Positions 26,545 through 35,620 of a DNA stretch of 64,000 bases are shown piece by piece (position 1 is the first letter of the stretch; the number at the start of each line of letters is the position of its first letter). The notes beneath the pieces are model-generated. The model searched no databases. It saw nothing but the letters and a program-made list of their open reading frames with translations, and was not told the origin of the DNA. This stretch comes from an uncultured Actinomyces sp. (lineage in GTDB: Bacteria > Actinomycetota > Actinomycetes > Actinomycetales > Actinomycetaceae), in contig CALISI010000057.1 in NCBI GenBank assembly GCA_938041695.1, forward strand, positions 22,093 to 86,092. Direction: 5' to 3'. A program made the position numbers and the translations under genes.

Positions 26545-27597
26545 CTAGTCGAACAGCGCCCCGTCCGGCGCGGGCGGGTTGAGCCCGAGGTGCGCCCATG
26601 CCTTGGGGGTTGCCATGCGTCCTCGATTGGTACGAACGAGGAATCCTTCACGCACGAGGTAGGGTTCCGCGACCGTTTCGACCGTTTCCGCCTCCTCACC
26701 GATCGTGACGGACAGGGTCGTGAGGCCGACCGGACCTCCCGCAAAACGGCGGCAGATGGCGTCAAGGACGGCTCGGTCAAGGCGGTCAAGGCCTGAAGGA
26801 TCAACCTCGAAAAGCTCAAGAGCACCACGCGCGGCCTCAAGAGTCAGCTGCCCGTCACCGTGCACCTGGGCGTAGTCAACGACGCGACGCAGGAGACGGT
26901 TCGCGATACGGGGGGTACCGCGCGAACGCGACGCGATCTCGTGCGCGGCCTGCGCATCGATGGGCGATCCGAGCAGCGAGGCCGAACGGGTGACGACGGA
27001 CTGAAGCTCATCGGTCTCGTAGAACTCAAGGTGGGCGGTGAAGCCGAAGCGGTCGCGCAGCGGAGCAGGAAGGAGCCCGGAACGCGTCGTCGCCCCGACG
27101 ACCGTGAAAGGCGGGAGTGTGAGCGGGATCGAGGTCGCGCCGGGGCCCTTGCCCACGACGACATCGACACGGAAGTCTTCCATCGCGAGGTAGAGCATTT
27201 CCTCGGCGGTGCGCGCGAGGCGGTGGATCTCATCGATGAACAGAATGTCGCCCTCTTGAAGGCCGGACAGGATCGCCGCCAAGTCGCCCGCATGCTGGAT
27301 CGCCGGGCCGGAGGTCAGTCGTAGAGACGTGCCCATCTCGGCGGCGATGATCATGGCGAGCGTCGTCTTGCCCAATCCCGGAGGGCCCGCGAGCAGCACG
27401 TGGTCGGGGCTGGCTGAGCGCATGCGCGCGGCATCGAGAACGAGCTGGAGCTGTCCGCGCACGACCCGCTGACCTACGAACTCCGAGAGTTTCTTGGGGC
27501 GCAGAGCGGCCTCGGCGGCACGCTCAAGCTCGCCTGCGTCGGGAGCGACGATGCGCATCGCATCGACGTCGAAACCCGAATCCATCTGATCAGCCAC
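26545..27597 (-). CDS. ruvB: Holliday junction helicase RuvB
   Basis: AAA+ motor that drives branch migration of Holliday junctions with RuvA. The protein has 350 residues. Walker A GPPGLGKTTLAMIIAAEMG, Walker B LFIDEIHRL, sensor 1 VGATTRSGLLPAPLRDRFG and the winged-helix domain ending in GFLVRTNRGRMATPKAW are present. GTG 27597 has a strong GGGAGG site and lies within the last codons of ruvA (8-bp overlap). Confidence 0.97.
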   Translation of the reverse strand: MADQMDSGFDVDAMRIVAPDAGELERAAEAALRPKKLSEFVGQRVVRGQLQLVLDAARMRSASPDHVLLAGPPGLGKTTLAMIIAAEMGTSLRLTSGPAIQHAGDLAAILSGLQEGDILFIDEIHRLARTAEEMLYLAMEDFRVDVVVGKGPGATSIPLTLPPFTVVGATTRSGLLPAPLRDRFGFTAHLEFYETDELQSVVTRSASLLGSPIDAQAAHEIASRSRGTPRIANRLLRRVVDYAQVHGDGQLTLEAARGALELFEVDPSGLDRLDRAVLDAICRRFAGGPVGLTTLSVTIGEEAETVETVAEPYLVREGFLVRTNRGRMATPKAWAHLGLNPPAPDGALFD

Positions 27598-28195
27598 GTC
27601 CGCCTCCCAGGGTCACGAGAGCGGCGCGCAGCATGTCCGAAGCACCGAGGCCACTGCCCGCGAACTTCTCGATCGCCTTGGCGGCCTGAGCCTCGGACCA
27701 TCCGAGACCAACCAGGGCGGCGCTCACCTCGGCGGCCACCGCATCCTCAGTGGGCGCGGGAGCAGCGGCGGTTTCTCCACCCGGCAGGACCGCAGGGGTT
27801 CCAAGCTTATCGCCGATCTCGAGCGCCATGCGCTGAGCCGATTTCTTGCCCACACCGGGGATGCGCTGGAGGGTAGCCAGGTCCTGATCACGGACGGCAC
27901 GTCGCAGGTCGTCGGGACGCAGGACCGCCAGCGCCGCGAGAGCAATCTTGGGGCCGATACCCGAGACCGACAGGAGCTTCGTGAACACGTCGCGCTCATC
28001 CACGGATTCGAAGCCGTACAGGGTCATCGAGTCCTCGCGCACGATCATGGACGTGAACACCGTCATCTCCGCGTCGCGGGAAGCACCCTGCGCAAAAGCC
28101 GGCGTCACGTGCACGCGAAAACCAATTCCTCCGACGAGGATATCAATATGGTCGAGGCCGACGCTCGCGACAGTGCCGCGCAAAATGGAGATCAC
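27590..28195 (-). CDS. ruvA: Holliday junction-binding protein RuvA
   Basis: RuvA binds the four-way junction and recruits RuvB. The 201-residue protein begins ISILRGTVASVG as in the family. The GTG at 28195 is preferred over an ATG six codons upstream because AAAGGAACGCA lies directly before it. The OB domain is followed by two helix-hairpin-helix motifs (SVSGIGPKIALAAL and RIPGVGKKSAQRMALE), an acidic flexible linker, and domain III that contacts RuvB (ALVGLGWSEAQAAKAI). It overlaps ruvB by eight bases. Confidence 0.96.
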   Translation of the reverse strand: MISILRGTVASVGLDHIDILVGGIGFRVHVTPAFAQGASRDAEMTVFTSMIVREDSMTLYGFESVDERDVFTKLLSVSGIGPKIALAALAVLRPDDLRRAVRDQDLATLQRIPGVGKKSAQRMALEIGDKLGTPAVLPGGETAAAPAPTEDAVAAEVSAALVGLGWSEAQAAKAIEKFAGSGLGASDMLRAALVTLGGGRG

Positions 28196-28248
28196 TGCGT
28201 TCCTTTCGTTCATGGTTCGCCCACACGCAGGCGAACATATGTACGATT

Positions 28249-28878
28249 CTAGCCACGCCTACGCCTCGGATCGACAGCACCCGTTCGGCGTTGCGCGGCC
28301 TGGGCCTCGGCCCATGCGCGCTGAGCGGGCGTCATAGACCCGCGGGCAGTCAGGCGACCCGAGATCGACACGGCCACCGAGGAGTCCTCAGGCGCGCCGA
28401 GCAAACCGGTCCCCCGCCACGCGTGCGTGATCGCGATGGCCAGCGCGTCAGCGGCGTCCGCAGGTTTGGGAGCTTTCGCGAGGCCGAGGATGCGCGCGAC
28501 CATCGCCTGCACCTGCGCTTTATCCGCGTTGCCATTTCCAGAAACAGCAGACTTCACCTCGGAGGGCGTATGCACTGCCATCGGAAGTCCGGCACGCCCC
28601 ACGCAGGTCATCGCCGCACCCATCACCTGCATGGTCGTCGTCACCGACTGCAGGTTGTCCTGCGCGAAGACGCGCTCAATAGCAACGACCTCAGGTTCGT
28701 AGCGTTCGATGACACTATCGATTGCATCAGCGATGGTACGGAGGCGAAAGTGCGTCGCCAGATCCTTATCGGTGCGCGCAACACCGACGTAGACAAGCGA
28801 GGCACGCCGCGACGCATCGACGTCAACAACTCCGAGTCCGCAGCGAGTCAAGCCCGGGTCGATGCCCATGACGCGCAT
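28249..28878 (-). CDS. ruvC: Holliday junction resolvase RuvC
   Basis: The endonuclease that resolves Holliday junctions; 209 residues. The catalytic acidic residues are recognisable: D7 in MGIDPGLT, E68 in VVAIERVF and the aspartates of the PADAADALA segment near residue 145. The C-terminus past TARGSMTPAQR is a basic extension typical of Actinobacteria. ATG 28878 shares one base with the TAA of pdxT. ruvC-ruvA-ruvB follow in the usual order, with a 53-base gap before ruvA. Confidence 0.96.
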   Translation of the reverse strand: MRVMGIDPGLTRCGLGVVDVDASRRASLVYVGVARTDKDLATHFRLRTIADAIDSVIERYEPEVVAIERVFAQDNLQSVTTTMQVMGAAMTCVGRAGLPMAVHTPSEVKSAVSGNGNADKAQVQAMVARILGLAKAPKPADAADALAIAITHAWRGTGLLGAPEDSSVAVSISGRLTARGSMTPAQRAWAEAQAAQRRTGAVDPRRRRG

Positions 28879-29471
28879 TAAGCGCTGGCCACCATGTCGA
28901 CGAACATCGCGTGAATGCGGTCGTCCCCACCCACCTCAGGATGGAAGGATGTCGCCATCACGTTGCCGCGGCGTACGGCGACAATCGGGCCATCAGCACG
29001 GTTACCGGCGCGCGCGATCACCTCGACGCCCTCACCCACCGACTCGACCCACGGGGCCCGGATAAAGACAGCGTGGAAAGGGCCGCCCTCAAGGCCGACG
29101 ACATCCAGGTCCTCCTCGTAGGAGTCCACCTGACGGCCGAAGGCATTACGGCGCACAACCATGTCGAGCGCGCCGAAAGAGCGCTGATCCTCGCGACCAT
29201 CCAAGATCGACGAGGCGAGCATGATCATGCCCGCACACGTCCCATACACGGGCATGCCGGAGGCAATGCGTTCGTTGAGCGTGTCAAAAAGCCCGAAAGA
29301 CAGGAGAAGATTCGACATGGTCGTCGACTCACCGCCCGGGATGACCAGGCCATCAACCTGCTTCAGTTCAGAAACCCTTCGCACAAGCAGCGCGCGGGCG
29401 CCGGAGTTTTCCAGCGCCCGCACGTGCTCTGCGACGTCACCCTGGAGGGCGAGAACGCCGATGGTCACCAT
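28878..29471 (-). CDS. pdxT: PLP synthase glutaminase subunit PdxT
   Basis: Class I glutaminase that feeds ammonia to PdxS for pyridoxal phosphate synthesis. The 197-residue protein starts GVLALQGDVAEHV. The nucleophile is Cys79 in YGTCAGM and the His/Glu pair is in SFHPE near residue 178; GGESTTM is the oxyanion region. ATG 29471 overlaps the end of pdxS by seven bases, so the two subunits are co-translated. Confidence 0.97.
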   Translation of the reverse strand: MVTIGVLALQGDVAEHVRALENSGARALLVRRVSELKQVDGLVIPGGESTTMSNLLLSFGLFDTLNERIASGMPVYGTCAGMIMLASSILDGREDQRSFGALDMVVRRNAFGRQVDSYEEDLDVVGLEGGPFHAVFIRAPWVESVGEGVEVIARAGNRADGPIVAVRRGNVMATSFHPEVGGDDRIHAMFVDMVASA

Positions 29472-30367
29472 CCGCGCTCCGCGAGACGGTGATCAACAGG
29501 CAGGTCGTCGACGTTAATACCGACCATTGCCTCGCCCAGGCCACGCGAGACCTCGGCGATGACGGACGGGTCGTCGTAGAAGGTCGTGGCCTTCACGATG
29601 GCAGCAGCGCGCTTGGCGGGGTCGCCGGACTTGAAGATGCCCGAGCCGACGAAGACGCCCTCGGCACCCAGCTGCATCATCATGGCAGCGTCGGCGGGGG
29701 TAGCGATGCCACCGGCCGTGAACAGCACGACGGGGAGGCGACCCTCGCGGGCAACCTCGGCGACGAGCTCATAGGGGGCCTGCAGTTCCTTGGCGGCGAC
29801 GTAGAGCTCGTCCTCGGGCAGGGAGGTCAGGTGGCGGATCTCGTCGCGGATCTTACGCATGTGCGTGGTCGCGTTGGAGACGTCGCCGGTGCCGGCCTCG
29901 CCCTTGGAGCGGATCATGGCCGCGCCCTCGTTGATGCGGCGCAGCGCCTCACCGAGGTTGGTCGCACCGCACACGAAGGGGACGGTGAAGTTCCACTTGT
30001 CAATGTGGTGGCTGTAATCGGCGGGGGTCAGGACCTCGGACTCGTCGATGTAGTCGACGCCGAGGGACTGCAGCACCTGCGCCTCGACGAAGTGACCGAT
30101 GCGGGCCTTGGCCATAACCGGGATCGACACGGCCTCAATGATGCCTTCGATCAGGTCCGGGTCAGACATGCGGGCCACGCCACCCTGGGCGCGGATGTCG
30201 GCGGGGACGCGTTCGAGGGCCATGACGGCCACGGCGCCCGCATCCTCGGCAATCTTCGCCTGCTCGGGGGTCACGACGTCCATGATGACGCCTCCCTTGA
30301 GCATCTGGGCCATGCCACGCTTGACCTGAGGGGTGCCGACCTCGCGCTTAGCGGTCGAATCGCTCAT
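29465..30367 (-). CDS. pdxS: PLP synthase subunit PdxS
   Basis: The synthase subunit that builds pyridoxal 5'-phosphate from ribose-5-phosphate, glyceraldehyde-3-phosphate and ammonia. It has 300 residues with the usual TIM-barrel phrases: GGVIMDVVTPEQAKIAEDAG, PVMAKARIGHFVEAQ with an active-site Lys, and VLFTAGGIATPADAAMMM for phosphate binding. ATG 30367 is chosen over GTG 30373 because AGGAG lies at a better distance from it. The start is just after the TGA of yebC, so yebC, pdxS, pdxT and ruvCAB can form one transcript. Confidence 0.97.
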   Translation of the reverse strand: MSDSTAKREVGTPQVKRGMAQMLKGGVIMDVVTPEQAKIAEDAGAVAVMALERVPADIRAQGGVARMSDPDLIEGIIEAVSIPVMAKARIGHFVEAQVLQSLGVDYIDESEVLTPADYSHHIDKWNFTVPFVCGATNLGEALRRINEGAAMIRSKGEAGTGDVSNATTHMRKIRDEIRHLTSLPEDELYVAAKELQAPYELVAEVAREGRLPVVLFTAGGIATPADAAMMMQLGAEGVFVGSGIFKSGDPAKRAAAIVKATTFYDDPSVIAEVSRGLGEAMVGINVDDLPVDHRLAERGW

Positions 30368-30369
30368 GT

Positions 30370-31131
30370 TCACTCCTGCTCTTCCAGCTGGGCACGAACC
30401 TCGTCCGACAGGGACATGTTCGTGTAGATGTTCTGCACGTCGTCGGAGTCCTCAAGGACGTCGATGAGCTTGTTGACCTTGAGGGCGCCCTCGAGATCAA
30501 GCTCGACCTCGGTGGAGGCGACGAACTGGACTTCGGCGGAGTCATAGTCGATGCCGGCGTCCTGCAGGGCGGTACGCACGGCGACAACGTCCTTGGGGTC
30601 GGACTCGACGACGAAGAGCTCGCCGGCGTCCTCAACCTCTTCGGCACCCGCATCCAGGACCGCCATCATGATGGATTCCTCGTCCACACCGTCGGCGGCG
30701 GGCACCTCGACGATGCCGCGACGCGAGAACAGGTAGGACACCGAACCCGGGTCGGCCAGCGAGCCGCCGTGGCGGGTGAAGCCCAAGCGCACGTCGGAGG
30801 CCGCACGATTACGGTTATCCGTCAGACACTCCACCAGGAAGGCAACACCGCCCGGACCGTAGCCCTCGTACATGATCGTCTCGTAGTTCGCACCGCCGGC
30901 CTCGGCACCGGAGCCGCGCTTGACGGCGCGGTCGATGTTGTCGGCGGGAACGGAGTTCTTCTTCGCCTTCTGGATGGCGTCGTACAGGGTCGGGTTGCCA
31001 GCGGGGTCGCCGCCGCCCGTGCGAGCTGCAACCTCAATGTTCTTGATGAGGCGCGCGAAGAGCTTGCCGCGCTTGGCGTCAATGGCGGCCTTCTTGTGCT
31101 TGGTGGTCGCCCACTTAGAGTGTCCCGACAT
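30370..31131 (-). CDS. YebC/PmpR-family protein
   Basis: A 253-residue YebC-family cytoplasmic protein. Members have been described as DNA-binding regulators, and some as translation factors relieving stalls at proline runs. The signature SGHSKWATTKHKKAAIDAKRG is at the N-terminus, followed by DNIDRAVKRGSG and MYEGYGPGGVAFLVE. ATG 31131 has an AGGGAG ribosome site and fits the conserved N-terminus exactly; longer upstream frames are not homologous. It lies directly upstream of pdxS. Confidence 0.95.
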   Translation of the reverse strand: MSGHSKWATTKHKKAAIDAKRGKLFARLIKNIEVAARTGGGDPAGNPTLYDAIQKAKKNSVPADNIDRAVKRGSGAEAGGANYETIMYEGYGPGGVAFLVECLTDNRNRAASDVRLGFTRHGGSLADPGSVSYLFSRRGIVEVPAADGVDEESIMMAVLDAGAEEVEDAGELFVVESDPKDVVAVRTALQDAGIDYDSAEVQFVASTEVELDLEGALKVNKLIDVLEDSDDVQNIYTNMSLSDEVRAQLEEQE

Positions 31132-31279
31132 CACTTCTCCCTGTTGGGTGGATAGATACCGCCATATTCTAACGCGTTGAGGAGGCTCTCCCCCATGTGT
31201 GTGGCGTCCTCGTGGACAAACGTAAACACCGTCACAGCATCGGGGACGAGGCCATGGCCGCCTCCCCGGGGCACGCACG

Positions 31280-31762
31280 CTAGCGGGTGGGCGGGGTGTA
31301 GAAGACCCTCATGGCGCATGTTTCGGGCGCGAGGTCCTCCCACGCGCCGTCGAAGGAGAGGACGAGGGCGGTAGCGGTGGGCACTCCCCTGTCAGCTGCC
31401 CCTCGGTCTTCCTTGCGGGCGAGGATGTATCCGGCGTAGGAGATGACGGGTTCGTGCCCGACGATCAGGCCTGTCTGCCCGGTGAAGGTGCGGGCCAGCT
31501 CGATGATCTCCTCCTCGCCGCCGTCGTAGATGGAGCGGTCGTGCCAGGCCTCGTCGGCGCCCGCGCGCGCGAGGATCGCCGCGAAGGTTTCGCGGGCGCG
31601 CTGGGCGTCGGAAGAGACGGCGACGCTGAATGCGCCGATCTCGCGGGCGAGGGTCGCCCCGAGGCGCGCGGCCTGGTCTCGCCCGACGTCGGTGAGCGGG
31701 CGGGAACGGTCGGGGTAGGAGTAGGCGGCCTGCGCGTGGCGAACGAGAACGAGGGTTGGCAT
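31280..31762 (-). CDS. SixA-type histidine phosphatase
   Basis: A 160-residue histidine phosphatase (phosphoglycerate-mutase fold) of the short SixA group. The catalytic motif is LVRHAQA at residues 6-12; the second His is in IVGHEPVI near residue 102, and the Arg of RPLTDVGRDQAARLG is also conserved. SixA removes phosphate from phosphohistidine proteins in E. coli; the substrate here is unknown. It diverges from the small Cys/His protein at 31795. Confidence 0.85.
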   Translation of the reverse strand: MPTLVLVRHAQAAYSYPDRSRPLTDVGRDQAARLGATLAREIGAFSVAVSSDAQRARETFAAILARAGADEAWHDRSIYDGGEEEIIELARTFTGQTGLIVGHEPVISYAGYILARKEDRGAADRGVPTATALVLSFDGAWEDLAPETCAMRVFYTPPTR

Positions 31763-31794
31763 ACTTCCAAGCGTAACCGCATCGGGAGGACACC

Positions 31795-32028
31795 ATGGCT
31801 CTGGGAGTCGAAAGCGCCTCGGGCATCTGCTCCGCGCGCGAATGCACGAACGCCGCGATCTACCGGATCGACTGGCGCAACCCGGCGATCCACCGCGCCC
31901 GCACGAAGACGTGGCTGGCGTGCGAGGACCACCTGTCCTACCTGGAGAACTACTTCAGATACCGCTCGTTTCCTTTCGAGGTGTCAGCCTTCGTGGCGCC
32001 CGGTCAGGAGCAGTCTGCGGACCACTGA
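31795..32028 (+). CDS. Small Cys/His conserved protein
   Basis: A 77-residue protein with a clear GGGAGG ribosome site before ATG 31795. It has the pattern C12-x4-C17 and C43-x2-H46, which could bind one zinc. The centre reads IDWRNPAIHR then KTWLAC. I recall short Actinobacterial proteins of this type without a known function. The C-terminus is ordinary and ends within the 3' end of the convergent phosphatase gene (25-bp overlap). Confidence 0.7.
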   Translation: MALGVESASGICSARECTNAAIYRIDWRNPAIHRARTKTWLACEDHLSYLENYFRYRSFPFEVSAFVAPGQEQSADH

Positions 32029-32687
32029 TCGAGGGGCCTGTCGTTCCACGTCAGGGCGTGGAGCCCCTTCGCCAGTTCGTCGGCGCAGGCCGGGGTGAAG
32101 TCGGGCGCCCACTCGAAGGCGGAGGTGCCCGTGTTCGACATGAAGTGCTGGGAGACGAGTTCCTCGTCGATCTCTTGGGACAACCAGGTGGCCAGCAGGC
32201 GCGTGAGCGCGCCGTGGATAACGAAGACCGCGACGGCCTCGTCCCCCGCTTGCTCACGCGCTTCCAGGCCCACGCGACGAACGGTCTCGAGCGAGCGCGC
32301 CAGTGCCTCGCGCCCATTTTCGCCGCCGGGCATACGGTTATCCAGCTCACCCGCACACCACGACAGGGTTGTGCGCACGTAGAGAGACTGGGAAGCCGGG
32401 TCTGCAGCCATTTCAAGGTCACCGGAACGCAGCTCACGGATGCCGGGGTGCACCTGCGGGGTCAAGCCGTACCTGCTCGCCAGCGGTGCCGCCGTCAGGC
32501 GCGTGCGGAGCAGGCCGGACAGCGCGATGACGCTCGGTGGAGGCGCGACCTCGGCCTCCCACCGATCCGCGAGACGCTGGGCCTGCAGCAACCCTTCGGG
32601 GGTCAGCCCGAGGCCCGGGCGCACGGTGTCAAGCGCGCCGAGGCGATTCGCGGGTGTCTGTCCGTGCCGTACCAGCACAATCTTCAC
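32004..32687 (-). CDS. Histidine phosphatase family protein
   Basis: A 227-residue histidine phosphatase with LVRHGQTPANRLGALD at the N-terminus, the conserved E in RELRSGDLE, and the second His in FVIHGALTRLL. It resembles phosphoglycerate-mutase-like broad-specificity phosphatases. GTG 32687 overlaps the stop of glnE (GTGA), so it is the last gene of the glnA2-glnE operon. No specific role in nitrogen metabolism can be read from the sequence. Confidence 0.85.
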   Translation of the reverse strand: MKIVLVRHGQTPANRLGALDTVRPGLGLTPEGLLQAQRLADRWEAEVAPPPSVIALSGLLRTRLTAAPLASRYGLTPQVHPGIRELRSGDLEMAADPASQSLYVRTTLSWCAGELDNRMPGGENGREALARSLETVRRVGLEAREQAGDEAVAVFVIHGALTRLLATWLSQEIDEELVSQHFMSNTGTSAFEWAPDFTPACADELAKGLHALTWNDRPLDQWSADCS

Positions 32688-35620
32688 TGCTGCTCCCAGA
32701 AAAGTCGTTCCATCACGGCGCGCGCCTTGCGTCCGGCGCGCAGCCAGTCTTCTTCGAGGGCATTCAGCCCGCCGCTACCGTACCCGAGGATCGCCGCAAG
32801 AGCACGCAGCTCCGCACTGTCACGGGGTAAAACGTCGAGCTTCACACCGCTCATGCGGCCGCTCGCCAGCGTATTCGCAGCGCGGATACGGGTCGCCATG
32901 TCCCAGGCTTCGAGGAGAATCTGCGTGTCCTGGGCACTCATCAGATCGTGATCCCGAGCAGCCAGGATCGCCTGCGTCGTCGACGGCGTACGCAGCGCGG
33001 GGTTGCGCATACCGGCGCGCATCTGGATGAGCTGAATCGTCCACTCGACGTCCGTGAGGCCACCGGGGCCGAGCTTCACGTGGCGAGCGGGCTCAATGCC
33101 GCGCGGCAAACGCTCGTTCTCCATGCGGGCTTTCAGCAAGCGAATGTCTCGCACATCCGACTCACTCACTCCCCCGTAGGCGAGCTCCGCGAAGAGCTCT
33201 CGCGCCTGATCGGCAAGCTCCCCCTCCCCAATCGGACGCGCGCGCACCGCCGCTTGCCGCTCCCACGTGGAAGCCCAGCGCTGCGCGTACTCGCGATGTG
33301 ACCTGATCGTGCGACTCATCGGGCCGTTCTTGCCCTCGGGGCGCAGGTCAAGATCGACGACGATACCCAGTTGGCTGGTGGCCGAACCGAGAAGGCTCTT
33401 CACACGGTTGACGATCACTGTTGCGCTCGCCGCAGCCTCGGCATCTGTTGTCCCTCCGACCGCCTCGTGTACGGCGATGACATCCGCATCGGACGCGTAG
33501 GAGCACTCGCGGCCCCCATAGCGCCCCATCGCGACAAAGATGACGTTCGCCCGCTGCCCGCCCCAGCGCTCGCGTTCCTCCCGCGAAGCGATGGCGAGGG
33601 CTCCGAGGATGGCAGCATCCGTGGCGTCGGCGATCGCGTTTCCACGAGGATTGACGCCATCCAGGAGGTCGGTCATCGCGCAACGGGTCAGCTCACGCGT
33701 GCGCACAGCACGGACTCGTGCAGCCGCCTCGGACGCATCCTCATGGCGGTCAATGAGCGCCGCCACTTCCCGAGCCAGCCGATGCGGCTCGCGCGGTGCC
33801 AGCTCGTCATCGTCATCGAGCCAGGCGACGGCCTCGGGACGCTTGGCGAGCGCCTCGGCGATCCACCTGGAGTTCGGGAGCATAGTGGTCAGCCTGCGGG
33901 CGGCCACACCCGAGTCACGCAGGAGCGCGAGGTACCAGTGCGAATCGCCGATATCCTCTGACAGGATGCGGAAATTCAGCAGGCCCATATCGGGGTCGGC
34001 CCCAGCCGCAAGCCACGAGATAAACACGGGGAGTAGGTGGCGCTGAATTGCAGCGCGTCTGCTCGTCCCCTGCGTGAGAGCAGCGATATGTGTGAGGGCA
34101 CCCGCCGGATCACGGTAGCCGATCGCAGCGAGGCGGTCACGCGCACCATCTGCGTGCAGTGAGACCTCGTCCTCGCTCAGCGAAGCCGTTGCGGCGATGA
34201 TCGGTCGGTAGAAGACGTCCTCGTGCAGGGCACGTACCCGTGCACGTACCTCATCGATCGCGGCACTGATCGAGCCCGCGTCGGGGAAGCGTAAGCGGTC
34301 CATCGCGCGCCCGAGGACACGCAGTTCCCGTTCCTTGTCCGGAATCAGATGCGTGCGGCGCATGCGAGGTAGCTGAGTGCGGTGCTCGACGGCGCGCAGG
34401 AAGCGATAGCAAGATGCGAGCTGATCAGCATCGCTGCGGGCGATATAGCCGCCGTCTCGCAGCGCTTCAATCGCCTCCAGCGTCGAGCGCACGCGCAGGA
34501 AGGCATCCGTTCTGCCGTGGACAAGTTGGAGCAGCTGGACCGTGAACTCGACGTCGCGCAGGCCGCCACGTCCGAGCTTAAGTTCACGCGACGCATGCGA
34601 ACGCGAGATGTTGTCCTCGACCCTTCGACGCATCGCGCGCGCAGCCTCGACGAACCCTTCACGAGTGGCAGCGCTCCACAGGTAGGGCTGCGCGGCATCC
34701 TCGAAGGCTCGCCCAACAGTCTCGTCTCCGGCGCAGGCACGGGCCTTCAGCAGCGCCTGAAACTCCCACGTCTGTGCCCATTTGTCCCAGTATTGTCGGT
34801 AGGACTCAACGGTGCGTACGAGGGCCCCGTTGCGTCCCTCCGGGCGTAGGTTGGCATCGACGGTCCACAGTGGCGCCTGCGTGCCCGGCCCCGAGCACGC
34901 GGAAGCGGTTGCCGCCGCAAGTCGCGTAGCGACTTCGAGGGCCACACGCTCGTCCTGATCCACCCCGGCTTCAGCGACGTAGACAACGTCGACGTCGGAG
35001 ATGTAGTTGAGCTCGCGCGCTCCCGTCTTACCCATCGCGATGATCGCAAACGGAGTCTGCCCCTGTGGATCGATGTCGCGACGGGCGAGTGCGAGACCAG
35101 CCTCGAGCGTCGCATCCACGAGGTCCGCAATGCGTCGCCCTACCTCGGGCATGAGAGCCTCGGGATCCTCACTCGTCAGATCATCGGCGGCCAGGTACAG
35201 GAGAACACGTCGGTAGGCTGCGCGCAGGTCGTCCGCGTTTACCCCTTCCGAGGCGACGCACGCTCCACCACCGGTCCGCGTCGCGCCCACGGATTCCAGG
35301 AGCACCTGCCTGCTCTCACCGGGATCCTCCCAGATCGACACCACACGAGCGGGATCGGCGATCACGTAGTCGCCCAGCCACTGACTGCCGCCCAGCACGG
35401 CACACACGCGACGCCGTGAGGCCGGGTCGTCGGCCAATCGGCGCACGAGGCCGGGGTCGGCTTCGTGCAGGCGGATCGCTGCCAGGAGCGCCTGGTCGGG
35501 GTCGGCACTGGCTCCCAGGTCCGCCGCCCATACCTCGGCTCCACCCGGAAGCTCCTCGAAAAAGTCGAGGGCTCGGCGAGGGTCCAGGAATCCGGCAATC
35601 CGAAGCTCGTCCGGCGTCAC
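32684..35620 (-). CDS. glnE: Glutamine synthetase adenylyltransferase
   Basis: A 978-residue bifunctional enzyme that attaches AMP to and removes it from glutamine synthetase according to nitrogen status. Two nucleotidyltransferase domains are visible. The N-terminal, de-adenylylating one is AMGKTGARELNYISDVDVVY (about residue 195). The C-terminal, adenylylating one is VAMGRYGGRECSYASDADVI (about residue 690). Each is followed by helical regulatory parts (GRGGLRDVEFTVQLLQL and GPGGLTDVEWTIQLIQM). GTG 35620 overlaps the stop of glnA2 (GTGA). The partner that is normally modified is GlnA1, which is outside this window. Confidence 0.96.
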   Translation of the reverse strand: MTPDELRIAGFLDPRRALDFFEELPGGAEVWAADLGASADPDQALLAAIRLHEADPGLVRRLADDPASRRRVCAVLGGSQWLGDYVIADPARVVSIWEDPGESRQVLLESVGATRTGGGACVASEGVNADDLRAAYRRVLLYLAADDLTSEDPEALMPEVGRRIADLVDATLEAGLALARRDIDPQGQTPFAIIAMGKTGARELNYISDVDVVYVAEAGVDQDERVALEVATRLAAATASACSGPGTQAPLWTVDANLRPEGRNGALVRTVESYRQYWDKWAQTWEFQALLKARACAGDETVGRAFEDAAQPYLWSAATREGFVEAARAMRRRVEDNISRSHASRELKLGRGGLRDVEFTVQLLQLVHGRTDAFLRVRSTLEAIEALRDGGYIARSDADQLASCYRFLRAVEHRTQLPRMRRTHLIPDKERELRVLGRAMDRLRFPDAGSISAAIDEVRARVRALHEDVFYRPIIAATASLSEDEVSLHADGARDRLAAIGYRDPAGALTHIAALTQGTSRRAAIQRHLLPVFISWLAAGADPDMGLLNFRILSEDIGDSHWYLALLRDSGVAARRLTTMLPNSRWIAEALAKRPEAVAWLDDDDELAPREPHRLAREVAALIDRHEDASEAAARVRAVRTRELTRCAMTDLLDGVNPRGNAIADATDAAILGALAIASREERERWGGQRANVIFVAMGRYGGRECSYASDADVIAVHEAVGGTTDAEAAASATVIVNRVKSLLGSATSQLGIVVDLDLRPEGKNGPMSRTIRSHREYAQRWASTWERQAAVRARPIGEGELADQARELFAELAYGGVSESDVRDIRLLKARMENERLPRGIEPARHVKLGPGGLTDVEWTIQLIQMRAGMRNPALRTPSTTQAILAARDHDLMSAQDTQILLEAWDMATRIRAANTLASGRMSGVKLDVLPRDSAELRALAAILGYGSGGLNALEEDWLRAGRKARAVMERLFWEQQ

